From NCBI RefSeq assembly GCF_030269485.1, contig NZ_BSTL01000017.1, positions 168,632 through 232,631 of the forward strand: 64,000 nucleotides of DNA, written 5' to 3'. The notes below the pieces were generated by a model. It did not search any database, was not told the DNA's origin, and saw only the letters and a program-made list of their open reading frames with translations. Both the position numbers and the translations under genes were made by a program. Source of the stretch: Actinoplanes sp. NBRC 103695 (GTDB lineage Bacteria; Actinomycetota; Actinomycetes; Mycobacteriales; Micromonosporaceae). Within the stretch, counting starts at the first letter, position 1, and the number at the start of each line of letters is the position of its first letter. Shown here piece after piece: positions 7,736 through 15,516 of this stretch.

Positions 7736-9226
7736 GTGCCGTCCCCGCTGAGCCGTACCCGGATGATCGCCTACCTGGCCTCGTCCGCGGTCCTGGCCGC
7801 GCACGTCGTGCCGGTGCTGGCCTCGGACGCCCGGGTCGGCTGGACGGCGCTCGCCCTGACCGCGATCGCCGCGATGCTCGGCGTAGTGGCCTGGGCGACC
7901 TTCCGCGGCCGGCTGCTGCCCGGCGAGCCGGTGCTGACCCCGGTCCTGCTCGTCGTCGCCGGTGGCGGGCTCAGCGGCCCGGTCCGGATCATGACGATCG
8001 GCATCGCCGTGTTCGCCGTCCTGGCCCTGCACGGGTCCGTGCGCGCCTGGGCGGTCCGTTCCGTCCTCGGCCTGGCCGTGCTGCCCGGCGGCACCGCCCT
8101 GGCCGCGATCACCGGGGCGAACGACCTGTCGTGGCGATCGGCGGCCGTGCTCAGCCTGGTGCCGTTCGTGGTGCCGGTGGGCCTGGTGATGCGCAACATC
8201 AACCGGGTGCTCACCCAGCAGGAGACGGTTTCCGCCCGGGACGCCCTGCTCTCCTCGGCGGGCGGCCGGATCCTCGCCGCCCAGCAGGTCGACGAGGTGC
8301 ACCGGATCGGCATCGACCTGGGCAACCGCATGATCGCGCTGGCCCCCGGCGTGGTCATGATCATCGTGAAGGCGCGCGGCGGACAGCTGACCGTGGCCCG
8401 GTCCATCGGCCTCGACGAGCAGCTCCACGGGCGCCTCCTGCCCGACAGGGTGCTGGACGATCCGGCGACCGTCTTCGCCGACATGGTCCCCGGCCATCGG
8501 TACTGGCACATGGAATATGTGGTGGACCGCCACCTGCTGCTCGGCGGAACCCGCCCGATCACGGACGCCGAGGTCGACGCCTACCGCAACCTGGTACACC
8601 AGGTCGTGCTCGGTGAACGCAACCTGATCAGCCGCGCCGAGCTGCTGCACCGCGCCCACCACGACTCGCTGACCCAGCTGGCCAACCGCGAGTACTTCTT
8701 CGACACCCTCACCGACGCGGTGACCAGCGCCGCCGCCGGCTCGGTCGCCGTGATGACCGTCGACCTGGACGACTTCAAACAGGTCAACGACACCCACGGC
8801 CACGGCGCGGGCGACGACCTGCTGGTCGAGGTCGCCCACCGGCTACGCGCCGGCGCCGGCCCGAACGGCGTGGCCGCCCGCCTCGGCGGCGACGAGTTCG
8901 CGGTGCTGCTGACCGGCCTCACCGACGCACACGAGGCGGAACGGATCGCCTGGGACCTGCGGGACCGCCTGATCGCCCCGATCCGCGTCGGCGGCGCCGT
9001 CGGCCACGTCCTGCACGTCGGCGCCAGCATCGGCATCAGCGGCGCCCGCCGCGACGCCGCCGAGCTCATCCACCTCGATGGCCCCGACGCCGACCTCGTT
9101 CGCGTCGGTGGCGCCGGCCCCGACGCCGCCGAGCTGATCCGCGAGGCCGACCTGGCCATGTACGCCGCCAAGGCGGCCGGCAAGAACCGCGTCGAACGGT
9201 TCACCCCGGTGCCGGCGCCCCGCTGA
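7736..9226 (+). CDS. Membrane-anchored GGDEF diguanylate cyclase
   Basis: 496 residues. About five or six membrane helices fill residues 10-160. A GAF-like linker follows, then a GGDEF domain with intact RLGGDEF at 382-388 and HHDSLTQLANR at its start. No RxxD inhibitory site is present upstream of GGDEF, so product inhibition through that site is not expected. Near the end the domain contains an insertion in which DAAELI and GPDA occur twice before the conserved EADLAMYAAK helix. The start is GTG 7736 or ATG 7763; neither has a strong ribosome-binding site. Divergent from the EAL gene. Confidence 0.88.
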   Translation: MPSPLSRTRMIAYLASSAVLAAHVVPVLASDARVGWTALALTAIAAMLGVVAWATFRGRLLPGEPVLTPVLLVVAGGGLSGPVRIMTIGIAVFAVLALHGSVRAWAVRSVLGLAVLPGGTALAAITGANDLSWRSAAVLSLVPFVVPVGLVMRNINRVLTQQETVSARDALLSSAGGRILAAQQVDEVHRIGIDLGNRMIALAPGVVMIIVKARGGQLTVARSIGLDEQLHGRLLPDRVLDDPATVFADMVPGHRYWHMEYVVDRHLLLGGTRPITDAEVDAYRNLVHQVVLGERNLISRAELLHRAHHDSLTQLANREYFFDTLTDAVTSAAAGSVAVMTVDLDDFKQVNDTHGHGAGDDLLVEVAHRLRAGAGPNGVAARLGGDEFAVLLTGLTDAHEAERIAWDLRDRLIAPIRVGGAVGHVLHVGASIGISGARRDAAELIHLDGPDADLVRVGGAGPDAAELIREADLAMYAAKAAGKNRVERFTPVPAPR

Positions 9227-9269
9227 TCCCGGGCCGGCCGGGTTGATCCGATCTGATGTGATGGCCGGC

Positions 9270-9806
9270 ATGACCGAGCTCGGACCCGTCACGTGGCCAC
9301 CCGATCCGATCCGGACCGAGAGACTCGTGCTCCGCCAGTCCGAGGCCCGGGACCGTCCGGCGTTCATCGAGCTGATGTCGTCGCCCGAGGTGAACACCTA
9401 CCTGGGCGGCCCCCGGCCGCGCGCCGAGCTGGAACGCGAGCTGCCCGAGACGCCCGAGCGGTGGCCCGGCAGTTTCGTCGTCGATCTCGACGGGTCGATG
9501 ATCGGCCAGATCCTGCTCAGGAGGCAGGCCAGGCACCGCCCGGCCGCCGTGGGGAAGGTCGACCTCGGCTACCTGTTCCTGCCGCGGGCGTGGGGATCCG
9601 GGTACGCTACCGAGGCATGCGCGGCGGCCCTCGACTGGTTCGACCGAGCCCTTCCCGGCGAGCCGGTGGTGCTCGCCACCCAGACCGCCAACACCGGATC
9701 GATGCGCCTCGCGGCGAAGCTGGGCTTCACCGAGGTGGAGCGGTTCCACGCCTGGGACGCCGACCAGTGGCTCGGCCTGCGGTCCCCGGTCACGCCGCCC
9801 GCTTGA
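9270..9806 (+). CDS. GNAT-family N-acetyltransferase (RimJ-like)
   Basis: About 178 residues. TERLVLRQSEARDRPAF and DLGYLFLPRAWGSGYATEAC match strands and the acetyl-CoA loop of the RimJ/RimL-type GNAT subfamily, and ANTGSMRLAAKLGF is the conserved C-terminal helix. Such enzymes acetylate protein N-termini or small amines, but the substrate cannot be assigned. ATG 9270 and ATG 9261 are both possible and neither has a clear ribosome-binding site. It starts 43 bp after the GGDEF gene and may be cotranscribed. Confidence 0.82.
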   Translation: MTELGPVTWPPDPIRTERLVLRQSEARDRPAFIELMSSPEVNTYLGGPRPRAELERELPETPERWPGSFVVDLDGSMIGQILLRRQARHRPAAVGKVDLGYLFLPRAWGSGYATEACAAALDWFDRALPGEPVVLATQTANTGSMRLAAKLGFTEVERFHAWDADQWLGLRSPVTPPA

Positions 9807-9905
9807 GCCGATGGCTTGCGCGCGGCATCCTGTCGGAGCGGTCCTGCCGGTTGTCGAAGGAGCGCGGCGGCGCAACTCCGGACGCCGCGGACCCGTTCAC
9901 CTGAC

Positions 9906-10538
9906 GTGACTGATCCTTCTCCCGGGCGTGGCCGCCGGGCCGTCCCGCTCCTGGCCGCCGCCGGCGTCCTCGCCGTTGTCGTCGCCGGCGTCCTGCTGGC
10001 CGCCCACCAGCAGGACCGACCCGAACGCCCCGCCGTCACCCCGCTGCCACCGCCGTCGCCCGGTGTCGTCAGTGCCGGCTACGTGGGCAGCCATTGGCGT
10101 CTCACCGCCGTGGCCGACCGTCGCGGCACGACCGCGATCCCCGCGACTGTCGACGCGTGGCTGGAGCTGGCCGCCGACGGCGAGTTCCTCGCCTCCGACG
10201 ACGTCAACACGATGAACGGTCGCTTCACCCCGACGAGCGCCGGCTTCGACGTCTCCGACACGATCACCACGCTTGCCGGGTACGACGGCAACGACCCCGT
10301 CCGGTCGGCCGCCATCACCGGGATCGGCTCGATGACCTTCGTCCCGCCGGCCCCGTCGAGCAGCCCTTCCGAGGCGCCGCCCGCACACGTCACCTTCCTG
10401 TCAGCGAACCGCGAACACCTGGTCGTGCAGGCCGCCGGCGTGCGTCTCACCTTCACCCGGAGCGGCCCGGCCGGCAGGCTCACCGCCGACCTGCCACCGG
10501 TCACCGGCTCGGCCGACGTCCCTGAACAGCACAACTAG
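9906..10538 (+). CDS. Membrane-anchored or secreted META-like domain protein
   Basis: 210 residues from GTG 9906. Residues about 10-33 form one hydrophobic helix after a basic start (RGRRAVPLL), acting as signal anchor or uncleaved signal. A Pro-rich linker follows. The region from SHWRLTAVADRRG resembles META/HslJ-type domains: W near the start, then LELAADGEF and the DVNTMNGRF strand. Role unknown; such domains are common in actinobacterial envelope proteins. No lipobox Cys is present. The stop codon TAG begins the repeat element that fills the next 800 bp. Confidence 0.6.
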   Translation: MTDPSPGRGRRAVPLLAAAGVLAVVVAGVLLAAHQQDRPERPAVTPLPPPSPGVVSAGYVGSHWRLTAVADRRGTTAIPATVDAWLELAADGEFLASDDVNTMNGRFTPTSAGFDVSDTITTLAGYDGNDPVRSAAITGIGSMTFVPPAPSSSPSEAPPAHVTFLSANREHLVVQAAGVRLTFTRSGPAGRLTADLPPVTGSADVPEQHN

Positions 10539-10823
10539 AGATCTCGCGGTGGAGGTCTGGTGAGGGCCCGGGTCCGCCGGCGCGGTGAGGGTTCGCATTG
10601 CCGGGTTTTCTGGTGCGTGCCCTTGCTGCCGGCGCTTTCGCCGAGCGCGGGGCAGGCCGGGTTGCCAGGCGGCCGGGGTGCTCACTCACGGTGGTTGCCG
10701 CCGCTCTCGCGGTGTTCCGGTCACTCGAGGCGGTTGCGCCGCGCGCGGTGGTTCGGCCGCTTCCCGGCGGGGAGCCAGGCACGAGTGTGTAGCCCAAGGC
10801 GCCTCGTCCCACCACTCACGCGA
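10539..10823. repeat. Diverged copy of the intergenic repeat family, no gene seen
   Basis: Directly after the stop, TAGAGA plus GAGGTCTGGT (10536-10561) matches the start of the region after the stop at 63700. At about 10665-10722 a block related to the 61-bp repeats (on the opposite strand) occurs: CCAGGC, CCGGGGTGC, then GGTTGCCGCCGCT. Open frames here are proline/arginine-rich and lack ribosome-binding sites, so I see no gene. Confidence 0.55.
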
Positions 10824-10880
10824 GCGTTGGTAGCTCAGCGCGGCGTTGGTAGCTCAGCGCGGCGTTGGTAGCTCAGCGCG
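10824..10880 (+). repeat. Three exact 19-bp tandem repeats with TGGTAGCTCAGCGCG core
   Basis: GCGTTGGTAGCTCAGCGCG occurs at 10824-10842, 10843-10861 and 10862-10880 without change or spacer. The core 15-mer is shared with the hairpins at 4554 and 39222. TAGCTCAG resembles a tRNA D-arm, but there is no acceptor or T-arm, so it is not a tRNA. Confidence 0.9.
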
Positions 10881-10924
10881 GCATTTCGGCCCGGATGCCG
10901 CCCTGGCCCACCACTACGTGCCCG

Positions 10925-11070
10925 CTCCTACCACCCGTGCCCGCTCCTACCACCCGTGCCCGCTCCTACCACCCGTGCCCGCTCCTACCACCCGTGCCCG
11001 CTCCTACCACCCGTGCCCGCTCCTACCACCCGTGCCCGCTCCTACCACCCGCGCCCGCTCCTACCACCGA
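10925..11070. repeat. 19-bp tandem array, seven units plus a partial (CTCCTACCACCCGTGCCCG)
   Basis: Units start at 10925, 10944, 10963, 10982, 11001, 11020 and 11039. Only the seventh has a substitution (GCGCCCG), and a partial eighth follows at 11058. The period of 19 bp is the same as the adjacent GGTAG array and the array at 39364. Read on the other strand it contains GGTGGTAG. No spacers, so not CRISPR. Confidence 0.92.
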
Positions 11071-11088
11071 CCGCGCCCGGCCACGGCC

Positions 11089-11344
11089 GCGAGCGGCGGC
11101 AGCGACAGTGAGTGGGCACCCGGGGGCCTGGCGGACCCGGCCGAGCCCCGCGCTGGCCGCGAGTGGCGGTAGCGACGGTGAGTGGGCATCCGGGGGCCTG
11201 GCGGAGCCCCGAGCTGGCCGCGAGTGGCGGCAGCGACGGTGAGTGGGCATCCGGGGGCCTGGCGGAGCCCCGAGCTGGCCGCGAGCGGCGGCAGCGACGG
11301 CGAGTAAGCCCGGCCGCCTGGCGCACACCGGCCGAACTCGCACC
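11089..11344. repeat. Four tandem copies of a ~61-bp repeat between convergent genes
   Basis: Copies lie at 11089-11158 (70 bp, with an insertion), 11159-11219, 11220-11280 and 11281-11344 (more diverged). Copies two and three differ by one base. Each begins GCGAGYGGCGG and contains the CCGGGGGCCTGGCG block. The same order, 19-bp array then this repeat, recurs at 39364-39540. An Arg/Pro-rich frame can be read through it but is not a credible protein. Confidence 0.88.
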
Positions 11345-11372
11345 GACCAGGAGCGACAGCGGTGACAGGGTG

Positions 11373-12284
11373 TCAGGCCGCGGGGAGGGAGTAGACGCGG
11401 CGGGCGGTACGGCCGAGGACGTCCTGGCGGATCTCCAAGGGGTGGCGGTCCAGGACGCGGCGCCAGGTGGTGAGCAGGGTGGGCAGGTCGGTCCAGAGTT
11501 TCTCGATCGGGAAGTTGCTTCCCCACATGCAGCGGCGGGAGCCGAACAGGGCCAGGCACTGCGAGGTGACCAGGTCGATCAGGGGTTCGTCGACGCGGTG
11601 CACGAAGGTGCCCTGGCCGGTCAGTTTGACGACCACGTTGGCCTGGTCGGCGAGCAGGCGCAGGCCTCGTTTCCACGCCGCCGTGTCCGAGGCGTCGACC
11701 AGCATGCCGGCGTGGACCAGGACGAAAATGGTGGACGGGAACGCGGCCACGAAATCGGCGGCGTCGACCATCTGCTCGGGGAAGACCTGGAGCTCGAAGA
11801 GCCAGCCCAGCTCCGCCAGGACCGCGATGTTGTCGCGGAAGACCGGGTCGTTCATCCGGGACGGGCCGGAGGCGAAGCGGAACTCGGGGCGGTCGTGCCA
11901 GTGCAGTTGGAGCCGTACGCCGCGGATCAGCGGGGACAGCGCCGCCTGGCGGCGCATCACGTCGGCGGCGCCGGGGGAGAAGAGGTCGGCCGAGGCGATC
12001 ACCGCGGTGGGCCAGCCGGCCTCGGCGTGCACGTCGTTCAGCCAGCGGACCTCGTCCTCGCTGCGGTCGAGCGGCCAGTTCGTCTGGACGTACACGGAGG
12101 ATCGGATGCCGCAGGCCGTCGCCTCGGCCACGTATTCGCCGATCGGGTAGTCGCGGCGGATCGGCTCGTAGGGGCCGAAGATGCGCGGGATCATCTCGCC
12201 GCTCAACCACGGCAGGTCGGCCCGGCGCCAGATGTGGTGGTGGGCGTCGACGATCTCCACGTCGGGAGCGGTCATGTCGGTCAT
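11373..12284 (-). CDS. Amidohydrolase-2 family metal-dependent hydrolase
   Basis: 303 residues of the TIM-barrel amidohydrolase_2 family. The N-terminal metal motif is VDAHHHIW (about 11-18). Later landmarks are RLQLHWHD, FVLVHAGM, VKLTGQG and the MWGSNFP strand with the late residues. The family cleaves lactones, ring-derived acyl compounds or decarboxylates; members with this VDAHHHIW start include sugar-lactonase and 2-pyrone-dicarboxylate-hydrolase relatives. ATG 12284 overlaps the preceding stop as ATGA, so translation is probably coupled and I prefer it over ATG 12299. It is the last gene of the molybdenum-hydroxylase operon, suggesting it acts on the oxidised product. Confidence 0.82.
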   Translation of the reverse strand: MTDMTAPDVEIVDAHHHIWRRADLPWLSGEMIPRIFGPYEPIRRDYPIGEYVAEATACGIRSSVYVQTNWPLDRSEDEVRWLNDVHAEAGWPTAVIASADLFSPGAADVMRRQAALSPLIRGVRLQLHWHDRPEFRFASGPSRMNDPVFRDNIAVLAELGWLFELQVFPEQMVDAADFVAAFPSTIFVLVHAGMLVDASDTAAWKRGLRLLADQANVVVKLTGQGTFVHRVDEPLIDLVTSQCLALFGSRRCMWGSNFPIEKLWTDLPTLLTTWRRVLDRHPLEIRQDVLGRTARRVYSLPAA

Positions 12285-13360
12285 GTCCAGTGTCTCCAAG
12301 CGGATCGGCGCGGGCCGGCGGTGACGGCCGGCAACATCAGAACCTGGTCAAGGGCAGAGCTTTCATCGCGTACGCCGCCCAGCTGGTCCAGGTGTCCGAG
12401 CACGGCGGCCATGCCCCGGGTCACCGGACGGTAGGAGGGCGCGCAGGCCAGCGGCGACCACCAGATCAGCCGGTGCCCGAGCCGCGCGAAGCGTTCGACG
12501 GCCTTGACCATCGGCGTGCAGTCGCCGCGTTCCAGCCCGTCGGAGATGACCACGATGAGCGCGCCGCGGGCGAGCGCCAGATATCGCGGGTTGTCCTGGA
12601 ACTCCTGCATGGCAGCGCCGATCGCGGTGCCGCCGTCGGCATCCGGCACGGTCCGGGACACCGCCTGCAGCGCGCGCCCGGCGTCGGCGGTGGCGAGTTC
12701 GCGGGTGATCCGGGTGAGCCGTGTGCCGAACGTGAAGACCTCGGCCGGCGCGGCGTGCGCGATCCGGAGCAGCGACGGGGTGTGTTCCTTGAGCGACCCG
12801 GACACGTCCAGCAGGATCAGCATCCTCCAGGGACGCTGGGGGCGGGTGGTCCAGTGCAGGTCCACGATCTCGCCGTCGGTGCGCCGGGCCTGCCGCAGCG
12901 TGCGTCGCATGTCCAGCACCCGCCCGGACCTGGCGGGACGCCGCCGCCGTGACGGCACGGCCGGCAGGTTGGCGGCGAACGCGGCCCGCAACGCGTGGGC
13001 GGGCCCGGCGCCGCCGAAGTCCCGTCGTTTTCGCACGGACAGGGCGCTCGCCTCGATGCCGCCGCCCTCCCGGGGATCGCCCGAGGGAAGGTCCTGCCCG
13101 CCGGAGGAGGCCGCCGGCGCCGAGCCCTCATCGTCAGAGAGCGACGGCAGCTGGGCGCCGCCCCGGAACCACGCGTCGAAGACCCGATCGAACACCGGCA
13201 GACCGGCGACGTCGCCCAGCAGCGTGATCCGGGCGTACCAATAGAGCCGGTGAATGTCTGGGGGTGTCGAGGTCGCGACGGCGCGCAGGAAGTCGGCCTG
13301 CTTGCCGGGTGGGGCCCCGATGCCCGAGCGCCGCAGGTCGTCCAGGAAGCCCCGGATCAG
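12281..13360 (-). CDS. CoxE-like VWA-domain protein, N-terminus without a normal start codon
   Basis: VWA protein of the CoxE type, which with a MoxR ATPase helps insert or activate the metal centre of molybdenum hydroxylases. The MIDAS motif is ILLDVSGS, followed by a TRITREL segment and VISDGLERGD. Conserved N-terminal sequence (LIRGFLDDLRRSG, then GLPVFDRVFDAWF) is encoded from 13360 onwards. No ATG, GTG or TTG exists in this frame upstream of GTG 13195, which would remove about 55 conserved residues. A GTG overlapping the MoxR stop (13365) is off by one base. The start shown is the CTG at 13360, a guess. Either a rare start codon, a one-base deletion or a sequence error. Confidence 0.75.
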   Translation of the reverse strand: MIRGFLDDLRRSGIGAPPGKQADFLRAVATSTPPDIHRLYWYARITLLGDVAGLPVFDRVFDAWFRGGAQLPSLSDDEGSAPAASSGGQDLPSGDPREGGGIEASALSVRKRRDFGGAGPAHALRAAFAANLPAVPSRRRRPARSGRVLDMRRTLRQARRTDGEIVDLHWTTRPQRPWRMLILLDVSGSLKEHTPSLLRIAHAAPAEVFTFGTRLTRITRELATADAGRALQAVSRTVPDADGGTAIGAAMQEFQDNPRYLALARGALIVVISDGLERGDCTPMVKAVERFARLGHRLIWWSPLACAPSYRPVTRGMAAVLGHLDQLGGVRDESSALDQVLMLPAVTAGPRRSAWRHWT

Positions 13361-13361
13361 G

Positions 13362-14207
13362 TCACGGATGGCCGAAGATCTCCTCCGAACGGGCGGCGAG
13401 CAGGCGGGTGTCCTCCTCGTCCTTGATGAGCAGGCCCAGCGACCGGCGCAGCGCCGCCGGCCACGCGCTGCCCTCCGCCGCCAGGGCAGCCGCCCCGCGG
13501 GCCCAGTCCACCGACTCCGCGATGCCGGGGCGCTTGAGCAGCGGCAGCGTACGGATGTCCTGCACCGCCCGGACCAGAGCGCCGGCCGCCGCGTCCTCGA
13601 GGCCGGGCACGTGCGCGTCGAGGATCGCCCGCTCGCGTTCGGCGGACGGGAACTCGATCCAGTGGTAGAGGCATCGCCGGCGCAGCGCGTCGTGCAGTTC
13701 CCGGGTGCGGTTCGAGGTGAGCACCACGACGGGGGTGTGCTTCGCCCGCAGGGTGCCGAGCTCGGGGACGGTGACCTGGAAGTCGCTGAGGAACTCCAGC
13801 AGGAACGCCTCGAACTCGCTGTCCGCCCGGTCGATCTCGTCGATCAGCAGGACCGCGCCGTGCTCCGAGCGGGTCGCCCGCAGCAGCGGGCGGGCGAGCA
13901 GGAACTCCTCCGCGTACAGGTCGCCGATGTCCTGGCCACGCGCCTCCGCCGTGCGTACCCGGAGAAGCTGTTTGGGGTAGTCCCACTCGTAGAGCGCCTG
14001 GCCGGAGTCCAGCCCCTCGAAACACTGCAGGCGGATCAGCTCGCGGCCGAGGACCCGCGACAGCACGGACGCCAGCTCGGTCTTGCCGACGCCCGGCTCG
14101 CCCTCGAGCAGCAGCGGCCGCCCGAGGAGCAGAGCCAGGTGTACGGCCGTGAGCAGCCCCTCGTCGGCGAAGTAGCCTTCGTCGCGCAGGGCCGGTGCGA
14201 GATCCAC
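13362..14207 (-). CDS. MoxR-family AAA ATPase (CoxD-like)
   Basis: 281 residues with Walker A GEPGVGKTE at 36-44, Walker B LLIDEIDRAD, sensor-1 VVLTSNRTREL and the arginine-rich RRRCLYHWIEFP stretch. This is the MoxR type that works with a VWA protein as a chaperone; next to molybdenum hydroxylases it corresponds to CoxD, needed for the sulfurated Mo(Cu) site. GTG 14207 was chosen: it shares its G with the TAG stop of the EthD-like gene (TAGTG), while upstream sequence in this frame is Arg-rich and belongs to another gene. Directly followed by the CoxE-like gene. Confidence 0.88.
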   Translation of the reverse strand: MDLAPALRDEGYFADEGLLTAVHLALLLGRPLLLEGEPGVGKTELASVLSRVLGRELIRLQCFEGLDSGQALYEWDYPKQLLRVRTAEARGQDIGDLYAEEFLLARPLLRATRSEHGAVLLIDEIDRADSEFEAFLLEFLSDFQVTVPELGTLRAKHTPVVVLTSNRTRELHDALRRRCLYHWIEFPSAERERAILDAHVPGLEDAAAGALVRAVQDIRTLPLLKRPGIAESVDWARGAAALAAEGSAWPAALRRSLGLLIKDEEDTRLLAARSEEIFGHP

Positions 14208-14509
14208 TACAGCTGCTGGTGCTCGGTGGTCAGCAGGTGCACCCGGTTGGAGGTGTGCGCACCGGCGTCGGCGGCGGCGGCCTTGCCGTGCTCCGACGCG
14301 AACGCCGCCACCCGCGCGTCGTCGTCGTCGAAGTAGAGCTCGTTCACCGCGTCGAACGCCGGATCGTCGCCGCCGCTCACGTTCACCACGTACTTGCGCA
14401 GCCCGGGCAGCTTTTTCGCGAACTCCAGGTGGTCCTCGACGACCCACTTCGCGAAGTCGTCCTGCGACAGACCCTCGGCCCGCTTCAGCAGCGAGATGAC
14501 CTTCAACAT
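14207..14509 (-). CDS. EthD-domain small protein
   Basis: 100 residues, a single dimeric alpha/beta-barrel domain of the EthD type: VISLLKRAEGLSQDDFAKWV at the start, HLEFAKKLPGLRKYVVN in the middle and a beta-strand/helix repeat. EthD-like proteins often accompany oxidative catabolic operons; some are enzymes (lactone or decarboxylation chemistry), some have no known role. ATG 14509 overlaps the stop of the molybdopterin M subunit as TGATG. Placed between the hydroxylase subunits and the MoxR gene, it probably acts in the same pathway. Confidence 0.78.
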   Translation of the reverse strand: MLKVISLLKRAEGLSQDDFAKWVVEDHLEFAKKLPGLRKYVVNVSGGDDPAFDAVNELYFDDDDARVAAFASEHGKAAAADAGAHTSNRVHLLTTEHQQL

Positions 14510-15516
14510 CAGGTGGTTCCCTTCAAGGCGTCCAAATCCCGCAGCACTCGCTCGGGGGTGAAAGGCATGGTTTCCACGCGTACGCCGCACGCGTCGAAGA
14601 TGGCGTTGGCGATCGCCGGGATCGGGGCGTTGGCGGTCATCTCGCCGATCCCCTTGGCGCCGAACGGCCCGTTGTCGGCCGGGCGTTCCAGGATCACGCT
14701 GTACTGCCGGGCGATGTCCGCGGGCCCGGGCATCAGGTACTCGGTGAAGTCGGCCGGACCGTGGTCGCGGGCCGGGTAGTACGGCTCGGTGGCCTCGAAC
14801 AGCGCGTGCGACATGCCCATCCACGCGCCGCCCTCGACCTGCTGGGTGACCATGGCCGGGTTCAGGGCACGGCCGATCTCGTACGCGTTGTGCATCTCCA
14901 GCACCTCGACGACGCCGGTCTCGTCGTCCACCTCGACCACGGCGACCGTGCACGCGTGCGCCTGGCACGAGTCCGGGTCCATCTCGCCGGTCTCCGGCAC
15001 CACGGTGCTCTGTTCCTTGAGGAAGATGCCCCGCCCCGAGATGGTCCGGCCGTGCTTGAAATGCGCGGCGAGAGCCAGGTCGGTGATGTGGATCCGCTTC
15101 TCCTCGGCGCCCTTGACCGCGATGAAGCCGGTGCCGTCGGTCTCCAGGTCACCGGGGTCGACTTCGAGCTCGTCGGCGGCCACCGCCAGCATCACCTCGC
15201 GGGCCTCGGCGGCCGCCATGATGACCGCGTTGCCGACCCGGTGCGTGCCCCGGCTGGCGAACGTGCCCATGCAGTGCGGCCCGGTGTCGGTGTCGGCGGT
15301 GTCGATCAGGATGTTCTCGAACGGCAGCCCGAGCACCTCCGCCGCGCACTGGGCGACCACCGTCTTGAGGCCCTGCCCCAGGTCCACCGAGGACAGGCTG
15401 ACCACGAACGTGCCGGTGGTGGTGGAGTGGATCAGTGCTTGCGACGGGTCGCCGCCGAGGTTCATGCCGGTCGGGTAGTTGACCGACGCGTACCCGCGGC
15501 CCTTCAGCTTTGCCAT
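14509..15516 (-). CDS. Molybdenum hydroxylase, C-terminal half of molybdopterin subunit (NdhM-like)
   Basis: 335 residues equal to the second half of a xanthine-dehydrogenase-type large subunit: GYASVNYPTGMN, SSVDLGQGLKTV, GTFASRGTHRVGNA and, near the end, GAKGIGE, whose Glu (residue 292) is the general base that activates the Mo ligand. It has its own ATG at 15516 with AGGAG eight bases upstream, and overlaps the end of the N-terminal half by 13 bp. The halves are thus separately translated, as in the split large subunit (NdhL/NdhM) of clostridial-type nicotinate dehydrogenase. Substrate unknown. Confidence 0.85.
   Translation of the reverse strand: MAKLKGRGYASVNYPTGMNLGGDPSQALIHSTTTGTFVVSLSSVDLGQGLKTVVAQCAAEVLGLPFENILIDTADTDTGPHCMGTFASRGTHRVGNAVIMAAAEAREVMLAVAADELEVDPGDLETDGTGFIAVKGAEEKRIHITDLALAAHFKHGRTISGRGIFLKEQSTVVPETGEMDPDSCQAHACTVAVVEVDDETGVVEVLEMHNAYEIGRALNPAMVTQQVEGGAWMGMSHALFEATEPYYPARDHGPADFTEYLMPGPADIARQYSVILERPADNGPFGAKGIGEMTANAPIPAIANAIFDACGVRVETMPFTPERVLRDLDALKGTT

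Noticed and set aside
10824..10880. Possible tRNA genes, because GGTAGCTCAG resembles a tRNA D-arm
   Set aside because: There is no anticodon or T-arm and no acceptor stem; the sequence is an exact 19-bp tandem repeat.
10925..11070. CRISPR array
   Set aside because: The units are directly joined at 19 bp with no spacers and no cas genes are near.
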